A DNA stretch of 18,080 nucleotides from contig DBOL01000016.1 in NCBI GenBank assembly GCA_002299555.1, positions 1-18,080 on the forward strand, read 5' to 3'. The notes under the pieces were generated by a model. It had not been told where the DNA came from, searched no databases, and worked only from the letters and a program-made list of their open reading frames with translations. Both the position numbers and the translations under genes were made by a program. The DNA is from Candidatus Aminicenantes bacterium UBA647. GTDB lineage: Bacteria; Acidobacteriota; Aminicenantia; UBA2199. Positions 8,399 to 14,938 of the stretch are shown piece by piece. The number at the start of each line of letters is the position of its first letter. Positions within the stretch are counted from its first letter, which is position 1.

Positions 8399-8478
8399 AA
8401 AATGTTTCATTTTTTATCAATATATTTAATACACACAAAATTTTAACGTGACGATGTTTGTATTCTTGAAATTGTTGG

Positions 8479-8589
8479 AAAATTGTCCGAACCATGATTT
8501 ACCTGATTAAAGGATTGCCATGATTCTTCATAGTTCTCATTCCCGGGATAAATCTATAGCATCAGGGTAATCAGGGTTCACACAATTTT
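8479..8589. repeat. Imperfect palindromic intergenic element with GAACC(A/C)TGATT arms
   Basis: The left arm (8479-8499) and the reverse complement of the right arm (8569-8589) are 21 bases each and agree at 18 positions; both begin AAAATTGT and end GAACC-TGATT. Inside, CTGAT (8503-8507) and ATCAG (8561-8565) extend the pairing, and CATGATT/CTGATT heptamers recur at 8493, 8503 and 8519. The approximately 111-bp unit could fold as a long hairpin or be a mobile-repeat relic. Similar GAACCATGATT-rich palindromes are widespread intergenic repeats in Bacteroidetes-like and candidate-phylum genomes, as far as I recall. It may also end transcription of the upstream operon. Confidence 0.6.
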
Positions 8590-8634
8590 TTACTAAACTC
8601 AAAAACGAATGCACCGTCCCTCTCAGATAGTTGC

Positions 8635-8653
8635 TTTACTTAACCTCGATCTT
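8635..8653. repeat. 19-bp direct repeat, left copy (relic of VWFA gene 3' end)
   Basis: TTTACTTAACCTCGATCTT here is identical to 10029-10047, which encodes the last residues and stop of the VWFA-related gene on the minus strand. With one indel and a few mismatches the similarity extends to 8662 (versus 10055). Read on the minus strand it still spells KIEVK followed by a stop. The two copies bracket the esterase gene with a 1394-bp period. Confidence 0.85.
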
Positions 8654-8667
8654 TGAACTATTTATAA

Positions 8668-10008
8668 TCAGCGGTAATCAGGAGGGTGGACTGTTTTAAT
8701 AAAAAGTATCGCATCATACTGGTCCCGTGGGACCATCTTTTCTTCATAAAGTCCCCAACTTTTTACAGGTGTCATAGTGAACATCCAGGAGTTCCCTTCT
8801 ACTTCTACCTGATTGAGCATGTCAACAAATATAAACTCACCTGAAGCTTCATTGCATACAACTTCCAGACTGTTATCAAGAGGTCTCGTAATATCATATA
8901 TTCTCTGGTCGTTACGTGCTGCCTGGCCTCCATACATATAAAGAGCTATCGTATATAAACTGGATCTGTAACGCTCTGACACCCATGAACCCATTCTCCT
9001 TTTATTGTAACCCTGAAATCGCTGGACTTTCGGATTAGCATGCAGGATATGACCATTGTGAGCCCACGTAATAATTTTCTGATCAGGATAAATTGCTTCA
9101 ATTAAAAATGACAAATTGTCTGCCATCCCCTCATCTCTGATCAAAGAACCTTCCAATGGAACAACAATGATCTGATCCAGATATTTAGTGGTAGACAATA
9201 ATGATTGACGAACCAAAAGAACAGATTTCAGATCATTATTGTTTTTATTTGCTAAACTATCAATATTATTATCGATATAGTCAATGATTGACAGATAAAA
9301 TTGTTTTAGGTATGAAATATTTTGTTTAACATAGTCTTTAAAATTCTCATAGCCTTCCCTTGAAGAATAATTCACTATTTTATCATCAAACTCAAATATT
9401 TCGTCCGCATAGTCAGTATCTATTGGAAGGATCATTTCTCTCAAGAACAAAGGCCTCATAGTACGAAATTGACCAGAAAATTGTGTGTCGAACCCAGCAA
9501 GAATCAAGGGAGTTGCTGTACTTTGAGTACTGATAATGTAATCAAATAATTCAACAACTTCGTCAGTATGCCAGACCCCGAAAATACAATTTTTCATTAG
9601 CGAATCAGGAGTTTGAAATACTATGTTCCTATTACCGTAATAGCATTCAAAAATCCCGCTTTCGAAAGCGATCACATTAAAATCCATCTCTTCATGCAGA
9701 AATTTTATCAGTCTTACTTTGATCTGGTTGAACTCCATCACACCATGAGAAGATTCTCCCAATTGTACTAACCTTCTATTCTGGAGTAGTGATTTCAGGA
9801 ATTGTAAATCTGTGAATGAAGAATCATCAGTCACACTATCGATAGTGAAGGAGTTATCTCTGATCCATGCAGACCATAACGGATCAACTTCCGGATCTGG
9901 ATAACTTTCTGTTTCAAGATCATCAATCTTATTATTATTGTTGTCTATCTTACAATTAAATGAGATCAATATTAAGATCAAAAACACAGAAACAAAAAAG
10001 GTTTTCAT
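8668..10008 (-). CDS. Erythromycin esterase-like hydrolase, probable lipoprotein
   Basis: 446 residues. The N-terminus is a short hydrophobic segment followed by Cys19 (ISFNC), a relaxed lipobox, then an Asn/Asp-rich linker, so it is probably an exported lipid-anchored protein. The erythromycin esterase domain (about 65-435) keeps the family's active-site residues: Glu85 and His88 in LGESSHG, Glu116 in AFESG, RDEGMADNL (291-299) and His317/His320 in AHNGH. True Ere enzymes open macrolide lactones; most environmental homologues have unknown substrates, so resistance should not be assumed. The ATG is preceded by CCAGGAGGGTAGT, a strong Shine-Dalgarno sequence, 21 bases after the VWFA gene stop, so the two form an operon. 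The whole gene lies between 19-bp direct repeats, a sign of insertion or local duplication. Confidence 0.85.
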   Translation of the reverse strand: MKTFFVSVFLILILISFNCKIDNNNNKIDDLETESYPDPEVDPLWSAWIRDNSFTIDSVTDDSSFTDLQFLKSLLQNRRLVQLGESSHGVMEFNQIKVRLIKFLHEEMDFNVIAFESGIFECYYGNRNIVFQTPDSLMKNCIFGVWHTDEVVELFDYIISTQSTATPLILAGFDTQFSGQFRTMRPLFLREMILPIDTDYADEIFEFDDKIVNYSSREGYENFKDYVKQNISYLKQFYLSIIDYIDNNIDSLANKNNNDLKSVLLVRQSLLSTTKYLDQIIVVPLEGSLIRDEGMADNLSFLIEAIYPDQKIITWAHNGHILHANPKVQRFQGYNKRRMGSWVSERYRSSLYTIALYMYGGQAARNDQRIYDITRPLDNSLEVVCNEASGEFIFVDMLNQVEVEGNSWMFTMTPVKSWGLYEEKMVPRDQYDAILFIKTVHPPDYR

Positions 10009-10028
10009 ACTACCCTCCTGGTAAAATA

Positions 10029-10047
10029 TTTACTTAACCTCGATCTT
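10029..10047. repeat. 19-bp direct repeat, right copy (3' end of VWFA-related gene)
   Basis: Exact match of 8635-8653. On the minus strand it covers the codons for K-I-E-V-K and the stop of the VWFA-related protein. With its partner it flanks the esterase gene exactly, which is the geometry of an insertion that recreated the end of the target gene, or of a tandem duplication that later lost most of one copy. Confidence 0.85.
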
Positions 10048-11604
10048 CAAATATTCGAATGCTGCTCTGTCTGTCAGGAGATCTTTGATATCTATTAAAA
10101 GATCATATTGACCCTTTTTTATCCAGTCAAAACCGATATCAACATTGATCTCTTTTTTCAATGGAAGAACAATTTTATTCTCACTAAAGATCACCTTATT
10201 TCCGTTTTTTACAGTGATCATCATGTTGACCTTTCCCGTTTTTTCTTTCCCGTTTTTATTAATTTTGTAATTTTTTAATTTGATGCTGAGTTTCTTTTTT
10301 TCAAAACTGATCTTTTCAATTTCAACAATTTTGTGTTTCCTTGCCCTCTTTTTCAGATATTTTTTCAGATACCCTGCCCTGACATTATCATCATATAAAA
10401 CTTTGTACTCTCTATTGCTTACCTTAACATTCAATTTCCCTTTGAATGTTTCCGTCTCGGGTGCATAGGTGATCATATAGACGATATCCTGACTTTCACT
10501 TATTGTTTCAATCGCATCACCAAGATTTGTAGTTGTTAAAAGTTGCCCGCCTGTTTTTTCTGTTATTTCACGAAGATTATTCTCCAGTGAAGTGGAAATC
10601 CTTTTATATTCAAAATTTTGTGATTCAAGTTCGATCCTGGAAGGTATCAGGACAGAATGAAAAGTTGTATTTACTTTATAGAACAACTTTGTGATCTCTT
10701 CAGTATCAAATGATATATCAGCACTCTGTTCCCTGAAAATTGTAAATATCATTTTCTCCAATTGCCTTGCAAAAAAAAGAACTTCAGGATCGGTGCTCAT
10801 CCGCCAGCGCTCAACATATCCCCTGATCGATTCAAGGATGGATCCCATCTTTCTGCTCAGTTTAGGAAATAATTCAACTTGATAAAAACTGATCACCCAT
10901 TTTTTCATTTTTATTTTTTCGAGATATTTTGAAAAATTGTAATATTTGTTAATATCTGCCGTTAAAAAGTCTCTTTTATAATCACGGAAAGCCCGTAGAT
11001 AAGCGCCCAGGAAGTCATAAAGCACATAGTGTCCCGGTATCATATTTTTACCTCCTGACATCGCAAGAGAGAGATCTCCTTGAACCTTCAGCAATGTGCG
11101 GGTCAACCTGGTTCTCGCCAATAATCCTTCATTTTTTAAATGTTTTTTTATAAATTTAAATACTTCATCTTTTTTTTCAAGATCATTGAATGAGAACATT
11201 TTGTTGTTAATTAATATTAAAAGCTTGTCACTCTTCTTCAGAACCTTATCAAAAAAATGTATCAGTCCATCCTCCAGATCCCTGTTATACTGGACAAGGC
11301 TGAAGACAAGTGAAAACAGCCTCGGTTTATAGAATTGTTTCCTTTCAGAATTGAGTCCAATACTCTGACTGGATATTTTTTTCCTGACAATGTTGAATCC
11401 GTTGATATCAAGCTCTTTCCCGTTCTCAAACAACCTGAAATCAGATTTCTTAAGATTATCAACAGGATTTCCCTTGTGCATTACCCGGACCGGAACCTCA
11501 ACATTGATAACAACCATATCCTCCCGGATAATTTTGTCCTGTGAAAAAATTGCAAATGAAAAAATGGAGAAAAATGCCAATACAAATCCTATATAATATT
11601 TCAT
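10030..11604 (-). CDS. Secreted VWFA-related protein with degenerate MIDAS
   Basis: About 524 residues. The start chosen is the ATG at 11604 because GGGAG lies 5 bases upstream of it; the ATG at 11616 has a GAGGG directly touching it and would give 4 extra residues. The N-terminus is a signal peptide (hydrophobic YYIGFVLAFFSIFSFAIFSQ). Next comes the domain start typical of the 'VWFA-related Acidobacterial' family (TIGR03436): VNVEVPVRVMHKGNPVDNLKKSDFRLFENGKEL. Where a von Willebrand A domain should have its metal-binding D-x-S-x-S, this protein has FSLVFSLVQYN, so the MIDAS is lost. A GGQLLTTTNLGDAIETIS segment and an MITYAPE strand near 330-375 fit the family's later part, followed by a Lys-rich beta domain. 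Function is unknown; a periplasmic or surface binding role is likely. It is the first gene of the operon with the esterase. Confidence 0.75.
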   Translation of the reverse strand: MKYYIGFVLAFFSIFSFAIFSQDKIIREDMVVINVEVPVRVMHKGNPVDNLKKSDFRLFENGKELDINGFNIVRKKISSQSIGLNSERKQFYKPRLFSLVFSLVQYNRDLEDGLIHFFDKVLKKSDKLLILINNKMFSFNDLEKKDEVFKFIKKHLKNEGLLARTRLTRTLLKVQGDLSLAMSGGKNMIPGHYVLYDFLGAYLRAFRDYKRDFLTADINKYYNFSKYLEKIKMKKWVISFYQVELFPKLSRKMGSILESIRGYVERWRMSTDPEVLFFARQLEKMIFTIFREQSADISFDTEEITKLFYKVNTTFHSVLIPSRIELESQNFEYKRISTSLENNLREITEKTGGQLLTTTNLGDAIETISESQDIVYMITYAPETETFKGKLNVKVSNREYKVLYDDNVRAGYLKKYLKKRARKHKIVEIEKISFEKKKLSIKLKNYKINKNGKEKTGKVNMMITVKNGNKVIFSENKIVLPLKKEINVDIGFDWIKKGQYDLLIDIKDLLTDRAAFEYLKIEVK

Positions 11605-11757
11605 GCCCGCTCCCATCCCTCAATTGAGTTACACATAAATTTGTCAAACGTATAATTATTAGCAAGTAAATTTCCATGAATTTTAATCCAATATTTTGAA
11701 TATTGTCCCCATTTAACTACAAAAAAGTCTTAAAAATGGTTCATATTTGATTGAAGG

Positions 11758-11807
11758 GGCAGACCTATGTCACACTCTATTTACGCACTGGTGATTTCAT
11801 GTCTGCC
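11758..11807. repeat. Bulged hairpin upstream of the WYL regulator
   Basis: GGCAGAC (11758-11764) pairs with GTCTGCC (11801-11807), then ATG (11767-11769) with CAT (11798-11800) and TCAC (11770-11773) with GTGA (11791-11794), giving 14 pairs interrupted by a 2-base and a 3-base bulge around a 17-base loop. No T-run follows, so it is not a standard terminator. It could be a structured RNA element, the end of a decayed repeat element, or chance. Confidence 0.45.
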
Positions 11808-11855
11808 AGCTACCCAGAATATATGTAACAGCCCGGAGCAGGGTTCAAACATTCT

Positions 11856-11873
11856 TTTAATTTATAAATTAAA
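11856..11873. promoter_or_regulatory. Perfect 18-bp palindrome, candidate operator
   Basis: TTTAATTTATAAATTAAA reads the same on both strands; with one bulged base the symmetry extends to TTC/GAA at 11852-11876. Its centre is about 65 bases upstream of the predicted transcription start of the WYL regulator (11930), a usual position for autoregulation. An AT-only palindrome in AT-rich DNA can arise by chance, so the operator role is inference. Confidence 0.4.
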
Positions 11874-11914
11874 GAAATCAACGACCGTCCCCATATGATT
11901 TTTTTTATTAATTC

Positions 11915-11923
11915 TGCTATAAA
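11915..11923 (+). promoter_or_regulatory. Extended -10 of the WYL regulator, predicted leaderless
   Basis: TGC-TATAAA (TG at 11915-11916, -10 at 11918-11923) is an extended -10 element; no good -35 is visible at 16-18 bases upstream. The ATG at 11930 begins exactly seven bases after the -10, i.e. at the expected +1, and no Shine-Dalgarno sequence exists. Confidence 0.5.
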
Positions 11924-11929
11924 TTGTCC

Positions 11930-12892
11930 ATGGCGGGAAAATTATCTTATGAGAGGTATTTGTGGTTTCATTCGAGATTGAAGTCAGGGAGATATCCAAA
12001 ATTATTCGATCTTTCTGAAAAATTCGAAATATCACAGAGACAGGCCTCAAGAGAGATCGAGTTTATGAGACTGTTCTTTGATGCACCTATCGAGTATTCC
12101 AGTGAGGAAACGGGATATTTTTATTCCGATGATAAGTTCGAGCTTCCCGGTATCTGGGCATCAGAGGAGGAGATCGTAACTCTGATCATTGCAAAAAGAC
12201 TGGCACAAACAATCCCCCATAAGAGAAGAAAAAAAAGGTTTGACACTTTTATAAAAAAATTCCTGAGCGATACCGGTATCGATATTTCCACACTTGAGAA
12301 AAAGATCTCTATTAAAAATATCCGGTTCTACAAAGTGGACCCGGCAGTGTTCGAGATCGTAGTGCTGGGCCTGAGCACTGACATGAAAGTTAAGATACAC
12401 TATAGCTCCCCTTATAAGGATGCTCCGGGAATGCGTATCGTGAGCCCCCTCCACCTTCTCCTCTATATGGGCAACTGGCACCTTTTTGCATATTGTGATG
12501 AGAAAAAAGAGATCAGGGATTTTGTACTTTCAAGAATTTCAGATTCTGAGATCACAGATATCCGGATCCCTGAAAAATTGAAAAAAAAAGACCTGAGGAA
12601 GAAAGTTTATGAAAATTACGGGATCTTTCTGGAGGGGGAAAAAAAGGAAGTGATCCTGAAATTTACAAGTGAAACCTCAAAAGTGGCAAAGGAACAGATA
12701 TGGTTCCTGAACCAGGTAGTTGAAGAAGCCGATAATGGTGAAATAACAATAAAATTTCCAGTATCAGATTTCAGGGAAGTATTAAAAGATATCCTTGCAC
12801 TCGGGCCCGGGGTCGAAGTAATATCCCCTCCGGAATTACGGGAAATGGTTATTGATACTATCAGCAATATGAGCACACTTTATAAGATTTAA
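11930..12892 (+). CDS. WYL-domain transcriptional regulator (HTH_11/DeoR-like N-terminus)
   Basis: 320 residues from the ATG at 11930. A TTG at 11924 would add two residues, but the -10 ends at 11923, so the ATG is preferred. The N-terminal helix-turn-helix (about 5-60) contains FDLSEKFEISQRQASREIEFMR. The central WYL domain (about 130-220) has the ligand-binding strand GNWHLFAYC (181-189), where the family's Tyr is replaced by His, preceded by VSPLHLLLYM. A WCX-type C-terminal extension (about 225-320) contains KFTSETSKVAKEQIWF. WYL regulators bind nucleic-acid-related or other ligands and can repress or activate. It faces away from the VWFA-esterase operon and toward the polysaccharide genes, and could control either or itself through the upstream palindrome; this is inference. 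Confidence 0.88.
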   Translation: MAGKLSYERYLWFHSRLKSGRYPKLFDLSEKFEISQRQASREIEFMRLFFDAPIEYSSEETGYFYSDDKFELPGIWASEEEIVTLIIAKRLAQTIPHKRRKKRFDTFIKKFLSDTGIDISTLEKKISIKNIRFYKVDPAVFEIVVLGLSTDMKVKIHYSSPYKDAPGMRIVSPLHLLLYMGNWHLFAYCDEKKEIRDFVLSRISDSEITDIRIPEKLKKKDLRKKVYENYGIFLEGEKKEVILKFTSETSKVAKEQIWFLNQVVEEADNGEITIKFPVSDFREVLKDILALGPGVEVISPPELREMVIDTISNMSTLYKI

Positions 12893-12912
12893 GAGTTCGT
12901 TCGGCCTCCTTA

Positions 12913-12941
12913 TTGATTATCCTGTGATTAATTGAGATAAT
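12913..12941 (+). promoter_or_regulatory. Sigma70-like promoter of the polysaccharide locus
   Basis: TTGATT (12913-12918), a 17-base spacer and GATAAT (12936-12941) lie in the 72-base gap after the WYL gene, predicting a start near 12948. The leader then carries GGAGG (12954-12958), six bases before the TTG start of rfbA. Confidence 0.6.
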
Positions 12942-12964
12942 CTGCATATTAACGGAGGCGACAT

Positions 12965-13834
12965 TTGAAAGGTATAATTCTTGCAGGCGGACACGGGACA
13001 AGGCTTTATCCGATGACTCTCCCTGTATCAAAACAACTTCTGCCGGTTTACGACAAACCGATGGTATACTATCCCCTTTCCACACTTATGCTTGCCGGGA
13101 TAAGAGAAATACTGATTATTTCAACGCCGGAAGAACTCCCCAGATTTAAAAAATTATTCGAGAGCGGAGAACAACTGGGTTTGAAAGTAGAATATAAGGA
13201 ACAGACTGAACCACGTGGAATAGCAGATGCATTCATAGTCGGGAAAGATTTTATTGGATCAGACAGTGTTTGCCTTATTCTGGGAGATAATATTTTCTAT
13301 GGTCATGATCTGATCTCAATGTTGGAGAAGAGCAGCAGGGTCGAAAAAGGAGCAGTTGTTTTCGGTTACTATGTGAAAAACCCCGAAAGGTATGGTGTAG
13401 TGGAGTTCGATAAGAATAAAAAGGTTATCTCTATTGAGGAAAAACCGGATAATCCCAAATCAAACTTTGCTGTTGTTGGATTGTATTTTTATGATAACAA
13501 TGTAGTTGAGCTGGCTCAAATGATAAAACCATCCGAAAGAGGCGAGATCGAGATAACGGATATCAATAATGAATACCTAAAAAGGGGAGAAATGAAAGTG
13601 GAATTGATGGGGAGGGGATACGCATGGCTTGATACGGGAACAATCAGCTCCCTCCTTGACGCATCAATGTTCGTTAAGACTATAGAGGACAGACAGGGAT
13701 TGAAAATTTCCTGCCCGGAAGAGATCGCATTCAGAAAAAATTATATCAGCAGGCCTGAACTTAAACATCTGGCAGACAAATTATACCCCAGTGAATACGG
13801 GAAATACCTTCTGGGAATTCTTGAAGAGGAATAA
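12965..13834 (+). CDS. rfbA: Glucose-1-phosphate thymidylyltransferase RfbA/RmlA
   Basis: 289 residues, full family length. It makes dTDP-glucose from dTTP and glucose 1-phosphate, the first step of dTDP-deoxysugar synthesis in the cytoplasm. The nucleotide-binding start MKGIILAGGHGTRLYPMT and the following SKQLLPVYDKPMVYYPLS, plus LILGDNIFYG (Mg-binding Asp) and GRGYAWLDTGT, are all typical. The start codon is TTG: GGAGG sits six bases upstream of it and no ATG is available before the LAGG motif. It is joined without any gap to rfbB (stop TAA directly followed by ATG). Confidence 0.97.
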   Translation: MKGIILAGGHGTRLYPMTLPVSKQLLPVYDKPMVYYPLSTLMLAGIREILIISTPEELPRFKKLFESGEQLGLKVEYKEQTEPRGIADAFIVGKDFIGSDSVCLILGDNIFYGHDLISMLEKSSRVEKGAVVFGYYVKNPERYGVVEFDKNKKVISIEEKPDNPKSNFAVVGLYFYDNNVVELAQMIKPSERGEIEITDINNEYLKRGEMKVELMGRGYAWLDTGTISSLLDASMFVKTIEDRQGLKISCPEEIAFRKNYISRPELKHLADKLYPSEYGKYLLGILEEE

Positions 13835-14878
13835 ATGGCTGACGGAAAAAGAACTTTAAAAAATCTTCTCGTTACAGGCGGAGCCGGATTCATCGGGAGC
13901 AATTTCATCCGCTATATGTTTGAAACTAATGGATTCCGTGGAAAGATTATCAATGCAGACAAACTTACTTATGCCGGAGATAAGAGCAATCTGGATGACA
14001 TAGAAGAACAATTTGGAGGAGAGAGATATTTTTTCACCAGAACTGACATTTGCAATAGAGAAGAACTGAATACTATATTCAAACAATATAAGATAGATAC
14101 CATTGTCCATTTTGCAGCAGAATCCCATGTTGACAGGTCGATCACCGGCCCGGAGGATTTTATTCAGACAAATATAGTAGGAACTTTTACTCTCCTCGAA
14201 ACCGCAAGAGATTTCTGGGGTGACAGTGATAAGAATCTTTTTCATCATATTTCAACAGATGAGGTATACGGCAGTCTGGGTGCAGAGGGATATTTCCTTG
14301 AAACAACCCCTTACGACCCGAAGAGCCCGTATTCGGCATCAAAAGCATCTTCTGATCACCTTGTCCGTGCATATGCAAACACTTACAAACTGCCTGTCAC
14401 TATCTCAAATTGTTCAAACAATTACGGCCCCTATCAATATCCTGAAAAATTGATCCCCCTGATGATCCATCATGCCCTGGAGGGGAAAGAACTCCCGGTT
14501 TATGGCGATGGAGCGAATATAAGAGACTGGCTCTATGTGACAGATCACTGCTCTGCTATCTGGGATATCCTCTCTGACGGTAAAGCCGGAGAGACCTACA
14601 ATATAGGCGGGGACAGCGAAATGAAGAATATAGAGGTTGTCAGAGGAATATGCGATATCCTGGACAAAATTCATCCTGTCAGCAAAAACCCCGAATCGTT
14701 CTGTAAAAAAAGTTATTCCGAACTGATCAAATTTGTTACTGACAGACCTGGACACGACAGAAGATATGCAATAAATTGTGAGAAAATAAAAAAGGAACTA
14801 AACTGGAAACCATCGGTCAATTTCAACAGCGGACTCGAATCTACGGTCAGGTGGTATTTCAAAAGATTTTCAGGCTGA
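13835..14878 (+). CDS. rfbB: dTDP-glucose 4,6-dehydratase RfbB/RmlB
   Basis: 347 residues. It converts dTDP-glucose to dTDP-4-keto-6-deoxyglucose. This is an extended SDR with NAD-binding TGGAGFIG (14-21), FAAESHVDRS (93-102), the catalytic TDE (Thr141-Asp142-Glu143 in HISTDEVYG) and Tyr166/Lys170 in YSASK. NYGPYQ, GDGANIRDWLYV and RPGHDRRYA, all RmlB signatures, follow. GAGGA lies just before its start inside the rfbA end. No rmlC or rmlD follows within the window, so the final sugar (rhamnose or another 6-deoxyhexose) cannot be read here. Confidence 0.97.
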   Translation: MADGKRTLKNLLVTGGAGFIGSNFIRYMFETNGFRGKIINADKLTYAGDKSNLDDIEEQFGGERYFFTRTDICNREELNTIFKQYKIDTIVHFAAESHVDRSITGPEDFIQTNIVGTFTLLETARDFWGDSDKNLFHHISTDEVYGSLGAEGYFLETTPYDPKSPYSASKASSDHLVRAYANTYKLPVTISNCSNNYGPYQYPEKLIPLMIHHALEGKELPVYGDGANIRDWLYVTDHCSAIWDILSDGKAGETYNIGGDSEMKNIEVVRGICDILDKIHPVSKNPESFCKKSYSELIKFVTDRPGHDRRYAINCEKIKKELNWKPSVNFNSGLESTVRWYFKRFSG

Positions 14879-14902
14879 TCTGAACTTTCCTCTATTTCTG
14901 AA

Positions 14903-14931
14903 TTCTCAACACCGGGAAAATAATATATAAT
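14903..14931 (+). promoter_or_regulatory. Candidate promoter before the small-protein/GMC/SDR genes
   Basis: TTCTCA (14903-14908, four of six consensus bases), a 17-base spacer and a perfect TATAAT (14926-14931). The predicted start falls at 14938-14939, on the ATG at 14939, giving a leaderless message. The upstream ATGs at 14930 and 14933 overlap or abut the -10. Read-through from rfbAB would remain possible. Confidence 0.5.
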
Positions 14932-14938
14932 GATGATA

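Larger units (their letters stand above)
8305..8667. other. 363-bp gene-free spacer with repeat relics
   Basis: No credible gene is present. The stretch holds, in order, the LOG promoter, a small inverted repeat with a GGGGACGGT motif (8375-8398), an AT-rich stretch (8400-8470), a long imperfect palindrome (8479-8589), a second GGGACGGT motif on the minus strand (8613-8620) and a relic of the VWFA gene 3' end (8635-8662). It also must contain the transcription end of the VWFA-esterase operon; no classic GC-rich stem followed by T's was seen. Confidence 0.7.
11605..11929. other. 325-bp divergent spacer between VWFA-related gene and WYL regulator
   Basis: No credible gene is present. It holds a minus-strand TTGACA (11647-11642) without a convincing -10, two minus-strand GGGGAC motifs (at 11704-11710 and 11884-11892), a plus-strand AGGGGCAGACCTATG string near 11756, a bulged hairpin (11758-11807), a perfect 18-bp palindrome (11856-11873) and the -10 of the WYL regulator. 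As the shared upstream region of two divergent transcription units it is a natural place for an operator. Confidence 0.65.

Noticed and set aside
8229..8429. 66-residue plus-strand open frame running from the LOG gene into the spacer
   Set aside because: It is antisense to the LOG gene for its first part, then translates the GGGGACGGT repeat (NGTLWGRFQK-like tail). No Shine-Dalgarno sequence or family likeness.
8479..8589. Simple rho-independent terminator
   Set aside because: The stem is long, mismatched and AT-rich with a loop region of about 70 bases, and it lacks the short GC-rich stem with a T-run.
8668..10008. Calling the esterase-like gene a macrolide resistance gene
   Set aside because: Catalytic residues fit the family, but most environmental homologues have unknown substrates and the probable lipoprotein form differs from known Ere resistance enzymes.
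8679..10020. 9-bp inverted repeat CAGGAGGGT at both ends of the esterase gene, possible mobile-element ends
   Set aside because: One copy is the Shine-Dalgarno region and the other is coding sequence for Pro-Pro-Asp. A 9-base match over this distance can arise by chance, and no transposase is present.
11642..11647. Minus-strand TTGACA upstream of the VWFA-related gene as a promoter
   Set aside because: No acceptable -10 box at 15-19 bases downstream, so only the -35-like string is noted.
12161..12481. 106-residue minus-strand open frame inside the WYL regulator gene
   Set aside because: Shadow of the WYL gene, whose domains account fully for the sequence.
13856..14248. 130-residue minus-strand open frame inside rfbB
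   Set aside because: It is a shadow of a clearly conserved rfbB; no promoter or Shine-Dalgarno sequence, and the protein resembles nothing.
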